A program made the position numbers and the translations under genes. A stretch of DNA of 64,000 bases from an uncultured Robinsoniella sp. (GTDB lineage: Bacteria; Bacillota; Clostridia; Lachnospirales; Lachnospiraceae), in assembly GCA_900540475.1 (NCBI GenBank), contig UQGG01000005.1:124001-188000 (forward strand), written 5' to 3'. How positions within the stretch are numbered: position 1 is the stretch's first letter; every line of letters starts with the position of its first letter. The notes beneath the pieces were generated by a model. That model worked only from the letters and a program-made list of their open reading frames with translations. It ran no database searches and was not told the origin of the DNA. Positions 50,548-58,184 of the stretch are shown here, in pieces.

Positions 50548-50958
50548 GTGTACGTTCTTTCAATTAGGATGACGCAGTGGGGATCCAAGACACTTGGAGA
50601 CCAGGGATATACGCCCATTGAAATTCTGCGCCATTACTATGGTGAGAGTATGTATATTAACAGTGCGGAAGAAATCGCGGGAGTTCCATCATCCTGGCCG
50701 GGTTACAGCCTGGATATCGGAGCCAGCGGCGATAAAGTAAGGCAGATTCAGGAACAGATAAATGCAATTTCCAATGCTTATCCGCTGATTCCAAAGATTG
50801 CTGTAGATGGCATTTATGGAGAAGGTACGCAGAATGCGGTAAGGGTGTTCCAGGACGTTTTCGGACTGCCGGAAACCGGAATCGTGGATTATAGAACCTG
50901 GTATAAGATTCAGGAGATTTTTGTTGGGGTTACCAGGATAGCTGAATTGAATCCGTAA
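50548..50958 (+). pseudogene. 5'-truncated peptidoglycan-binding protein gene
   Basis: The frame encodes 136 residues that begin in the middle of a domain (MTQWGSKTLGDQGYTPIEIL) and contain a full peptidoglycan-binding_1 motif (LDIGASGDKVRQIQEQIN ... DGIYGEGTQNAVRVFQ). In the related clostridial proteins I remember, these are the C-terminal parts of much longer proteins (several hundred residues). No ribosome binding site is present before the start. It is therefore probably a truncated remnant and may mark where foreign DNA joined the chromosome. Confidence 0.6.
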
Positions 50959-50984
50959 TAATTTACACCAAATGTAAATAGTGG

Positions 50985-51034
50985 AAGCGTGTTTGATAAG
51001 AGTGTAACAATTTCTTATCAAACACGCTTTTTCT
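50985..51034 (+). terminator. Terminator-like long hairpin
   Basis: AAGCGTGTTTGATAAGA (50985-51001) pairs with TCTTATCAAACACGCTT around a loop, followed by TTT. The GCGTGTTT/AAACACGC core also occurs in hairpins near 53246 and in text near 60040, so it may belong to a dispersed repeat family. Confidence 0.7.
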
Positions 51035-51211
51035 ATTTTCATTTCGGCTACATACACAAAAAGTAATGGTTTCAGAGATATCATGAAATGTTAGATTTTC
51101 GGTCTTTTTCCCTTTCATTGGAGACATTTTAGAGATATTTTAGAGATTCGATTGTTATTGTTTTTAGGAAGACGTAACTAATAAAAATTGTAATCAGGCA
51201 AAGGAGATAGT

Positions 51212-51856
51212 ATGAGAAAAAACAAATTTATTGCAATTGGTATACTGACACTGGGTTTGGCGCTGGCTGGATGCAATGGCGCAGAATCGGCAGGAGAGAC
51301 AAGTGGAGCAAATGAGACAACAGGAGCACCAGGTGAGACAAGTAGAGCAGGTGAAAATACAGATGCCCCAGGAGAGGAAAACGAAGCAGGTGAAAATTCA
51401 GATGGACCAGAAGGGACAGGAGGAGCAGTTGAATCGGCAGAAAAGTCAAGCACAAAGCAAGCCATGGGATCAAGTTCCAACGAACCATATGTGGCAACTG
51501 AGGGGAGTGTAGAACTTGAAAAAAGCCAGAAAAGCAGCGCATCCGGCTCAGAAATAAGAGGGACTATTGCATCCATGGACGGATATAAAATTACGATTGA
51601 CGGATTGGGTGCAACAACAAATGCAGATGGTTTTTTTTCGGGAGGGGGAAATACTAGTAATATGAAAAATTTGGAGTTGGAGTACACAGATAATACCAAA
51701 TTTTTAGTAAGTACGACAAGCGAGGATGGACAATCCAGTGCCCCTGTAGAAGGGAGCAGTTCTGATCTTGAGTTGGATGCACTGCTGATTGTTAAGGGAG
51801 AACTAAAAGATGATGTGTTGATTGCATCAGAAATAGAAATTGTCAAAGAAAAATAA
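51212..51856 (+). CDS. Secreted lipoprotein with low-complexity linker
   Basis: A 214-residue protein with AAAGGAG before ATG and a lipobox (GLALAGC, cysteine 21), so it should be lipid-anchored outside the cell. Residues 24-110 are a Gly/Ala/Glu/Ser-rich linker of related short repeats. Residues 115-210 form a small beta-rich domain (IRGTIASMDGYKITIDGLG ... LIVKGELKDD) that resembles DUF5666-like domains. No function can be assigned. It is monocistronic with a terminator. Confidence 0.75.
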   Translation: MRKNKFIAIGILTLGLALAGCNGAESAGETSGANETTGAPGETSRAGENTDAPGEENEAGENSDGPEGTGGAVESAEKSSTKQAMGSSSNEPYVATEGSVELEKSQKSSASGSEIRGTIASMDGYKITIDGLGATTNADGFFSGGGNTSNMKNLELEYTDNTKFLVSTTSEDGQSSAPVEGSSSDLELDALLIVKGELKDDVLIASEIEIVKEK

Positions 51857-51921
51857 AAGGGAAGAGAAGGTAAATAAAAAAATTAAAGAAAATAAAAAGA
51901 AAATTCGTATAATGAAAATAG

Positions 51922-51958
51922 CAGGAGGCGTGGCGTAATAGGCTGCGCCTCCTGTTCT
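51922..51958 (+). terminator. Intrinsic terminator
   Basis: CAGGAGGCG (51922-51930) pairs with CGCCTCCTG (51946-51954) followed by TTCT; the gene-free 141 bases here hold nothing else. Confidence 0.65.
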
Positions 51959-51997
51959 GATGGGGGTTAATGTAGGTCAGGTCCGGTCCGGTAGAAA

Positions 51998-53218
51998 TTA
52001 ACCTGCCTTAAAGTTATAAACAGGACGTATTATTTGAATGATATCTGCAGTTGGAGCGATATTGCGGACAATATGATCCATATTCTTATATGCCATTGGG
52101 CATTCATCCAGAGTGGAAGTACCCACAGAGGTTGTAAAAACGCCTTCCATAGATGATTCAAATTCAGCCAGGGTAAACTTTGCTTTCGCATCAGACCGGC
52201 TGAATAATCTGCCGGCACCGTGAGGGGCGGAAAAATTCCAGTCTTCATTTCCTTTTCCCATGCAGACTAAACTTCCGTCACGCATATTGATAGGAATTAA
52301 GAGCTTTTCTCCGGCTTTGGCCGATACCGCTCCTTTTCGCACGATATTGTTGTCCAGGTCGATATAGTTGTGTATGGTTTCGAAGAATGGAAAATCGTTT
52401 AGTGTCATGCCTAAGAGTTGATCCAGTATTATTTGTGCGATGGTAATGCGGTTAAATGAGGCAAATTTCTGGCAGATTTTCATATCAGCAAGATACATGT
52501 CCCGGTATTCTCCTGTGAGATAGCAGAGGCCTTTGGGGGTGCTGATTACGTTCCATTTGAAGCTGCTTTTAAGTTCTTTTATTGCGTTTTGGATTTCATT
52601 TCGTTTACCGGCTGCTTTATATTCCTGGATAATCTGGTTTTGCCTTTCTAATACTTTATCTTTGCCCCGGAGCAGATCATACGCCATTTCCTGGTAATAA
52701 TCTGCTGTCTGCTTACCCAGGTTTCGGCTTCCGGTGTGGATAACCAGGTATCTGCTGCCATCGTCAGCAGCGTCAATTTCTATAAAATGGTTTCCGCCGC
52801 CTAAAGTTCCGATACTTCTTTCCAGCCTTTTTGTGTCTTTTAATCCACGGTAGCATTCCAGATTTAGAAGCTCCGGAAACCGTGCGATTCTACCTTCATG
52901 AACATGCTTCCCACTGGGAATATACTGCTTTATTATCCGATCAAGTTTTTCGAAATTGATCTCGGCTTTTCCAAGTTCTACCGTTAGCATTCCGCAGCCG
53001 ATATCCACACCCACGATATTAGGGATTACCATTTGACCAAGATCAGCCGTAAAACCAATGACACATCCGGCTCCGGCATGAACGTCGGGCATAATGCGGA
53101 TCTGACAGCCGGAGACAAACTCCTGATTACATAATTCTTCAATCTGATTCCGGGCACTTATTTCAAGGTCATCTGAAAATATCTTAGCGGTAGTATAGGT
53201 TCCATTAATTGTAATCAT
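51998..53218 (-). CDS. rtcB: RtcB-type RNA ligase
   Basis: A 406-residue protein. I chose the ATG (complement of 53216-53218), which follows AAAGGAAAA; the longer frame runs through a hairpin. Family motifs: MPDVHAGAGCVIGFT (metal-binding His), VGVDIGCGML (Cys/Asp), GTLGGGNHFIEID, HTGSRNLGKQ, and APHGAGRLFSRSDA with the catalytic GMP-accepting histidine region. RtcB joins 2',3'-cyclic phosphate or 3'-phosphate RNA ends to 5'-OH ends, as after tRNA cleavage. It follows the slipin gene on the same strand, with structured RNA and WYL-type regulators upstream. Confidence 0.93.
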   Translation of the reverse strand: MITINGTYTTAKIFSDDLEISARNQIEELCNQEFVSGCQIRIMPDVHAGAGCVIGFTADLGQMVIPNIVGVDIGCGMLTVELGKAEINFEKLDRIIKQYIPSGKHVHEGRIARFPELLNLECYRGLKDTKRLERSIGTLGGGNHFIEIDAADDGSRYLVIHTGSRNLGKQTADYYQEMAYDLLRGKDKVLERQNQIIQEYKAAGKRNEIQNAIKELKSSFKWNVISTPKGLCYLTGEYRDMYLADMKICQKFASFNRITIAQIILDQLLGMTLNDFPFFETIHNYIDLDNNIVRKGAVSAKAGEKLLIPINMRDGSLVCMGKGNEDWNFSAPHGAGRLFSRSDAKAKFTLAEFESSMEGVFTTSVGTSTLDECPMAYKNMDHIVRNIAPTADIIQIIRPVYNFKAG

Positions 53219-53245
53219 ATTTTTCCTTTCTGTGATTGTAAGCCA

Positions 53246-53300
53246 GAGCGTGTTAAAATTGCTTCCTGGCAGATGGTGGAATAGATTTTCAAACACGCTC
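53246..53300 (-). repeat. Hairpin between slipin and rtcB genes
   Basis: GAGCGTGTT (53246-53254) and AACACGCTC (53292-53300) are perfectly complementary and enclose about 37 bases. In the transcript this forms a stem-loop between the slipin and rtcB genes. It is similar to the hairpin at 50985. Confidence 0.65.
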
Positions 53301-53335
53301 TAACTTTTATATGAACAAAGTAACTGACTTAAATA

Positions 53336-54439
53336 TCAGGATGCCTCTCCGCCATGTAAGATAGCGGATAGTTGTGTGAGCAGGCCGCTGCTTCCGTTAA
53401 CCGAAATATTACCTACGTTCTCACATATTTTTTCCAGATACTCAAGCTCTTTCAGCTTATAGAGCGTTGTATTTTCATCCATTAGTCTGGCGGTATTCAG
53501 CAGTGACCGTGTTGAGGCGACTTCTTCTCTGCGGGTAATCACGTTTGCCTGTGCACGTTTTTCGGCAATTAACACCGTATTCATAATATCGCGGATTTCA
53601 CCCGGGAGAATAATATCTTTGACTCCTGCATCTGTAATTTCGATGTACAGTTCTTTGGACTTTTCTTTCAGCTTTTCAAAAACGTAGACAGAAATCTGCT
53701 CTTTGTTTTCCAGGATTTCATCAATTCGGTATTTACTGATATAATCCCGCAGGGCAAACTGTGCTGCAACATGCATTTGTTCCTCATAATTGTCGATTTC
53801 TGTAAATATTTTTATGTAATCCGTAATTTTATAAGTACATACAAAGTTAATGCGCAGGGCAACTTTGTCCTGGGAGAGTATTTCCTGTCCGTTTATATCC
53901 ATTTGGGAAAGACGGGTATCAACCAGACTGTAATCAATCTTTGTACTGCATTTCCAGTAATAGTAAGTTCCTGCATCAAGGAGCTTTACCAGCTTTTGGT
54001 CAAAATAGAGAAGGGCTTTCTGATATTCTTTTACCTCAATTCTGGTATAAAGGTATGTAGGGACTTGACTGAAGATATATTGTGGGATATCGTCAGCAAT
54101 CTCCGGTGTCTGGATGCTGGTTTTTATGAAATCATGTTTTTGAATTACGGACCAGAATGTATATTTACCTCTTCTGAGTATTTCTTCAAATTTTCCGTTT
54201 ATAAAATGGAGTGCAAGCTCTTCATCAGCCACATCTACTGTGTCTGTTTGTTTTGCAACCTTTTCATTCAGAAGCAGAACTTCCGGTGAACAGGAGTCAG
54301 AAGCAAGCGGTCCGTCAAGGGAAACAATTTCAATGTTTTGATTGCCGAACGTGAAATATTTTCCGGCTTCCAGTAATTTTACAAACTTTCCGTTTTTAAA
54401 GAGCAGGCCTCTTTGATTTTCCTGAATAATAGTACGCAT
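53336..54439 (-). CDS. Slipin (SPFH/Band-7) protein with three N-terminal repeats
   Basis: A 367-residue protein with AGGAGGTG before ATG. Residues about 145-300 form an SPFH/Band-7 domain (VDTRLSQMDINGQEILSQDK ... ISDAGVKDIILPGEI-like text, then VLIAEKRAQANVITRREEVAST). The N-terminal part carries three copies of a short motif: RGLLFKNGKFVKLLEAGKY (about 8), LALHFINGKFEEILRRGKY (about 75) and KALLYFDQKLVKLLDAGTY (about 139). No membrane segment is present, unlike classical slipins. Slipins are recurrent neighbours of RtcB. Its role in RNA repair is not established. Confidence 0.85.
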   Translation of the reverse strand: MRTIIQENQRGLLFKNGKFVKLLEAGKYFTFGNQNIEIVSLDGPLASDSCSPEVLLLNEKVAKQTDTVDVADEELALHFINGKFEEILRRGKYTFWSVIQKHDFIKTSIQTPEIADDIPQYIFSQVPTYLYTRIEVKEYQKALLYFDQKLVKLLDAGTYYYWKCSTKIDYSLVDTRLSQMDINGQEILSQDKVALRINFVCTYKITDYIKIFTEIDNYEEQMHVAAQFALRDYISKYRIDEILENKEQISVYVFEKLKEKSKELYIEITDAGVKDIILPGEIRDIMNTVLIAEKRAQANVITRREEVASTRSLLNTARLMDENTTLYKLKELEYLEKICENVGNISVNGSSGLLTQLSAILHGGEAS

Positions 54440-54459
54440 AGATACACCTCCTGGTGATT

Positions 54460-54680
54460 TGTTGAGATACAGACATCCAATGTATAAAATGCGGCTGAAA
54501 AATTAAGTCTGACGCTGACATTGGGGGAAGTACGTGCCATAAAAAGCACGCTTCTGCACAGATGCCTATGTGAAACGATATCCTTTTTCAGGCAAGGCAT
54601 TTGATACATGCAGGCTTTGCCGGTAACGATGCAATCACATGCTCCGGTTTCTGCCTGGGCGGATGTCTGTATATAGTTAA
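54460..54680 (-). ncRNA. Structured leader upstream of the slipin gene
   Basis: ATACAGACATCC (54467-54478) and GGATGTCTGTAT (54661-54672) are perfect 12-bp complements that would close a domain of about 200 bases ending 28 bases before the slipin start. Inner stems are also possible (GGCAA/TTGCC). The 108-residue frame that crosses it has no ribosome binding site and overlaps the slipin gene, so I treat the stretch as RNA. It may be the 3' part of the tRNA-like transcript. Confidence 0.5.
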
Positions 54681-54690
54681 TTGTTAAATT

Positions 54691-54865
54691 CTGTGTGATG
54701 AGCACAGCAGATTGTGCCTGTTAAGCACACCAAAACCACTTGGCCAGGTGAATAACCCGGGCAGGATTCGAACCTGCGGTTGTCGCAACATTGCTCTGGC
54801 ATACGCTTTGGAAGATCCTGGCGCACCGCAGTGAGATCTGACACACAACTGAAGCAACCCTGCAA
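54691..54865 (-). ncRNA. tRNA-like structured RNA of the RtcB locus
   Basis: On the minus strand a perfect T-arm, GCAGG-TTCGAAT-CCTGC (54777-54761), is followed at once by CCGGGT-tattc-ACCTGG (54760-54744) and by two hairpins with 5-bp stems and 7-base loops (54729-54713 and 54707-54691), like tRNA arms. No matching 7-bp acceptor stem or anticodon arm is found, so it is not a normal tRNA. CTGCGGT (54831-54825) could pair with ACCGCAG (54780-54774) and break the T-arm, which would allow two alternative folds. Upstream lies a possible promoter (GTGATA, 17 bases, TAGACT). It is transcribed toward the slipin and rtcB genes. Confidence 0.6.
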
Positions 54866-54900
54866 CAATAGTCTAATGGAAAATTATGTATTTATCACGG

Positions 54901-54941
54901 AAAAAAAGTTGCGAACTCTTATTTAAGTCCACAACTTTTTT
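54901..54941 (-). terminator. Terminator after the second WYL-type gene
   Basis: On the minus strand AAAAAAGTTGTGG pairs with TCGCAACTTTTTTT, with an inner ACTT/AAGAGT helix. It overlaps the stop of the WYL-type gene and separates the regulator genes from the tRNA-like RNA. Confidence 0.7.
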
Positions 54942-55833
54942 GCATTAACAGTCTTTTTTTTATCAGATCCACAAAATGCTCCGGTTCCGTCACTTTTACA
55001 AATGGTCCAAATGACAATACCCGGATAAGCATTTCTGTTTCATCATCCCGCTCATAATATATCTTTATACGGTATTTCTGTTCCGAGATGCGCTGGGCTT
55101 CTTTTTCAAAGTGTGCGAAATGAAGCATAACACGTTCCAGAGCATTTCTTTCGTCTAAAAGTTCCATAATCAGATAATCAGAAATTATGTTCCTGGTTTT
55201 TCTGGCACGGACACCTGCTTCATCCAGGATGCCACATTCCTGGATACGACTGACATTGAGAATATCGGCATAGCGGCATCCTAAAATCCGAATACGGAAT
55301 TTATCATCTTTTTCCGAATATTCAAATTGATATGGTGTACAAGCAATGGTTCTCTGGTTGTTTTTCCGGCTGCTATACTGAATAAGTACTTTTTTATTGG
55401 TGTGTATGGCATTTTGCAGGGTATGGAATATTTGAATATAATGTTCGTTCTCATAGTCATCCCCATCATTGTAGTTGTCAAATACAACATAATCCTCCGG
55501 TGTAAACAATGGTTCCACATCTTCTGAAATTGTAAAATCAACCGGAAACAGTCTGATTCTGGGATCCAGGCTGATTGCTTTTAACCATCGTTTTTGCAGT
55601 GTGGTAAGCCCAGTGGATGGTTGGTGAACCAGCGGTGTTTGCAGTTTTTCATCTAATAACTGCCAGTTTTCATTTTTCAGTGCTGGTATAATGGTTAGAT
55701 GACTTTCGGCAAAAGCGTTTTCTTTTATGATCGTTAGCATTTCACTTTCAGTCAGGCTGCCTTTTACGGATGCAGATAAGATTTTGGATACTGTATGATA
55801 GTAGCAGCTGTAAATTTCATGAAATAATACCAT
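54919..55833 (-). CDS. WYL-domain regulator of the RNA-repair locus
   Basis: A 304-residue protein. The middle (residues about 135-200) carries a WYL-type domain (NKKVLIQYSSRKNNQRTIAC ... CTPYQFEYSEKDDKFRIRI), and the C-terminal 80 residues match the WCX-like extension (YRIKIYYERDDETEMLIRVLSFGP). The N-terminus is helical without an obvious helix-turn-helix. WYL proteins bind nucleic acids or small ligands and control many defence and repair loci. It lies 47 bases after the first WYL-type gene and before the tRNA-like RNA. Confidence 0.75.
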   Translation of the reverse strand: MVLFHEIYSCYYHTVSKILSASVKGSLTESEMLTIIKENAFAESHLTIIPALKNENWQLLDEKLQTPLVHQPSTGLTTLQKRWLKAISLDPRIRLFPVDFTISEDVEPLFTPEDYVVFDNYNDGDDYENEHYIQIFHTLQNAIHTNKKVLIQYSSRKNNQRTIACTPYQFEYSEKDDKFRIRILGCRYADILNVSRIQECGILDEAGVRARKTRNIISDYLIMELLDERNALERVMLHFAHFEKEAQRISEQKYRIKIYYERDDETEMLIRVLSFGPFVKVTEPEHFVDLIKKRLLMQKSCGLK

Positions 55834-55880
55834 GTTTATCCTCCTGTTTTTTCACAAACTTTCAAATACACCCTGGCATG

Positions 55881-57137
55881 TTAAACGTTAGATTCCGTTT
55901 GCTTACCACCCTCAGTATCATACAATGCATACATGTCCAGGATATCCTTCTTAAACTGGTTTTCAATGGTTCTGTTTGAAAAGTTCAAAGAAGTGATCCG
56001 GCATATAAATGTTCGAATCCACGGAATCATTTCACTGGTATCGTATACATCGGCTGTAAAACGGCAAGTATTCCGGTCGACCCGCTGAATCGTTCCGCAG
56101 CGCTTTTCCCGTTCCAGACGCTGTAGAATATGTTCTTCCCCGTTTCCGACAGAAATGGTGAATTCCACATGCTCCAGCGTGGAACACCGGCTGCATGAAA
56201 TACCCCACATGTATGGTTGCATGGTTTCCAGTTTGTCCCGCAGCTGATTAAAATTTTCTGCAATATCCCCTGGTTTTACATCGGTTATATAATCAAGACG
56301 GTAGGAATTAATCCTGCGGTATTTCAGGCTATAGCCCATGAGATAGCGCCTTCCGTTTTGGACACTTACAAATATTTTAAGAGGTACCAGGTCCCAGAAA
56401 TTTATGTGATCAGATTTGTTTGCAATATTCGTAATGGTTACGCAGCGTCTCTGTGATATTCCATGAAGAAGCTGACAGAGAACCTCACTTTCCAGAGCGT
56501 GGGTAATGTAATGATGTTTAAAAGAGTAAGTTTCCTCTTCACAGCCGGTCTGGTCCAGCAGAAAGCTGCCAATTACGCCGCAAAGTCCGGCTTCTGAGAA
56601 ATAGTTCAATGCATCCTTCCAGGAAGAAAGATTCGGGGTCCCTATTCTGCTGTAAGCAATCTGCCTGCCTTGCTTTACCCCTGTCACTAACCCCAGTTCC
56701 ATATATTCCTTTAGCTTTTTGCGAACGGTAGATTCATCAAAAAGTATGGGACACTGGAAATGAGAGAGATATGCTGTATCAATGATTTCCGTTAATTCTT
56801 TTAGTGTATAAGAAATTTCCGGTTTATATAAGATATCAAATAAAATAAAGTGCAGCGTAATATCGCCGTTGGTAAAGCTTTTTGCTTTCCATGCCTTATA
56901 AAGGGGATTATGTACACAGGTTCTGCTGTCGATTGAAAGGAATACATTTTTTCCTCCGTGAGTCATTCGAAAGTCCATATAATCCCCAAGATAGCTTTCA
57001 ATTCTGCGCCGTTCATTGTCGTATGAGCGGCTGCTTTTCTTTTCGAATTCTTCTCTGCTTTTAAAACCATAGACGTAGAATTCTCTCATATAATCCCGTA
57101 TACGTTCAAAGTTTTTGATCAGTTCGGTATATGCCAT
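55881..57137 (-). CDS. WYL-family transcriptional regulator with helix-turn-helix
   Basis: A 418-residue protein with GAGGTGAAGAA before ATG. Residues about 90-165 look like a winged helix (YTLKELTEIIDTAYL ... FDESTVRKKLKEYMELGLVTG). The WYL-like domain is at about 230-310 (RRCVTITNIANKSDH ... LVPLKIFVSVQNGRRYLMGY), followed by a WCX-like C-terminus. Together with the second WYL-type gene it probably regulates the slipin/rtcB locus. It starts only 22 bases after the AraC gene, so the three regulators may form one transcript. Confidence 0.8.
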   Translation of the reverse strand: MAYTELIKNFERIRDYMREFYVYGFKSREEFEKKSSRSYDNERRRIESYLGDYMDFRMTHGGKNVFLSIDSRTCVHNPLYKAWKAKSFTNGDITLHFILFDILYKPEISYTLKELTEIIDTAYLSHFQCPILFDESTVRKKLKEYMELGLVTGVKQGRQIAYSRIGTPNLSSWKDALNYFSEAGLCGVIGSFLLDQTGCEEETYSFKHHYITHALESEVLCQLLHGISQRRCVTITNIANKSDHINFWDLVPLKIFVSVQNGRRYLMGYSLKYRRINSYRLDYITDVKPGDIAENFNQLRDKLETMQPYMWGISCSRCSTLEHVEFTISVGNGEEHILQRLEREKRCGTIQRVDRNTCRFTADVYDTSEMIPWIRTFICRITSLNFSNRTIENQFKKDILDMYALYDTEGGKQTESNV

Positions 57138-57159
57138 TTCTTCACCTCAACCCCATAGC

Positions 57160-58017
57160 TTATTCCTGTCTGCTGCCCACACGATATTTAGAAGGTGCAA
57201 CCCCATAATGCTTTTTAAATAATTTACTGAAGTGGTATACATCATCATATCCCACACAGGCGGCAACATTCTGTACGCTGATAGCTTCTTCCTTTTCTAT
57301 TAAGTCCCGGGCTTTTTCCATCCTTAAATTAATGAGATAGTTAATGGGAGATTCACCGGTTTCACTTTTGAAAATACGGGAAATGTAAAAAGTACTCAGA
57401 TACATGTTCTGGGCGATCTGATCCAGAGATATTTTTTCGGAATAGTGCTGGCTGAAATAATGAATAATTTTTTTAACTACATATTTACGGCTGGGAGATT
57501 CAAAGATACAGCCGTTTGGAACTTTCTGAGAGTCCTGCTGTTCCCGAATGATCAATAGAATAATCTGTATCAGATAAGATTTCAGCATAAAGTACCGTCC
57601 AGGCTTCCAGGACTGGTATTCTTTTTCCATTGCAGAACAGATTTTAAAGATTTCCTGTTTAATGATCGCATCCATGGCAATGATGTTTTCACCGCTTATC
57701 AGAGGCATCTGACCCTTCGGAAGGTTCTTGAAATGCACATCGGAAAAGGATAGAAAACACTCCAGGGCGCAGTTATCCGCAGAAGTCACAAGGCTTCTGT
57801 GATAGGTACCGGGATTGTAAATTACGAAATCCCCTTCTTTTACGGGACAAACTTCGCCGTCAATCACGTGTGCACCTTCTCCTTTCAGAATGATGGAGAA
57901 TTCGATAAAATCGTGACAGTGGTAATTGGTCTCTTCTTCATTCCGCTTCAGGGTACAGAAGTATAAGAATGTGGGATTTAAATCTTCGTATGTAATATCG
58001 TAGTTTTGATTGCACAT
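57160..58017 (-). CDS. AraC-family transcriptional regulator with cupin domain
   Basis: A 285-residue protein. The N-terminal cupin domain (CHDFIEFSIILKGEGAHVIDGE ... DFVIYNPGTYHRS) senses a ligand; the C-terminal 100 residues form the AraC helix-turn-helix pair (ISLDQIAQNMYLSTFYISRIFK and VQNVAACVGYDDVYHFSKLFKK). It is divergent from the MATE transporter gene, 167 bases apart, so control of the transporter is likely. The close spacing to the WYL-type gene downstream may link it to the RNA-repair locus as well. Confidence 0.88.
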   Translation of the reverse strand: MCNQNYDITYEDLNPTFLYFCTLKRNEEETNYHCHDFIEFSIILKGEGAHVIDGEVCPVKEGDFVIYNPGTYHRSLVTSADNCALECFLSFSDVHFKNLPKGQMPLISGENIIAMDAIIKQEIFKICSAMEKEYQSWKPGRYFMLKSYLIQIILLIIREQQDSQKVPNGCIFESPSRKYVVKKIIHYFSQHYSEKISLDQIAQNMYLSTFYISRIFKSETGESPINYLINLRMEKARDLIEKEEAISVQNVAACVGYDDVYHFSKLFKKHYGVAPSKYRVGSRQE

Positions 58018-58184
58018 GTGTCATCACTCCGGGTCTTTTATAATTTTATTATACACGGTTTTGGAGGGGATGCAAGGCAGAATGCAAAATACTACATGAA
58101 CTGTACAAGAAATTACATTTTAATTTTTCAGCCAGATACTATAATAGACCGTGTTTGTTTAAAATAAAAAAGGGGGAAGCAACT

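Noticed and set aside
51178..51846. 222-residue minus-strand frame opposite the lipoprotein
   Set aside because: It is the antisense shadow of the low-complexity lipoprotein gene, without a ribosome binding site.
54379..54705. 108-residue cysteine-rich frame on the minus strand upstream of slipin
   Set aside because: It overlaps the slipin start in another frame, has no ribosome binding site and lies in a stretch with a 12-bp closing helix, so it is more likely structured RNA.
54744..54870. A normal tRNA gene
   Set aside because: Only the T-arm fits. The 3' acceptor strand would be CCGGGTT, but no AACCCGG partner, D-arm or anticodon arm is found upstream.
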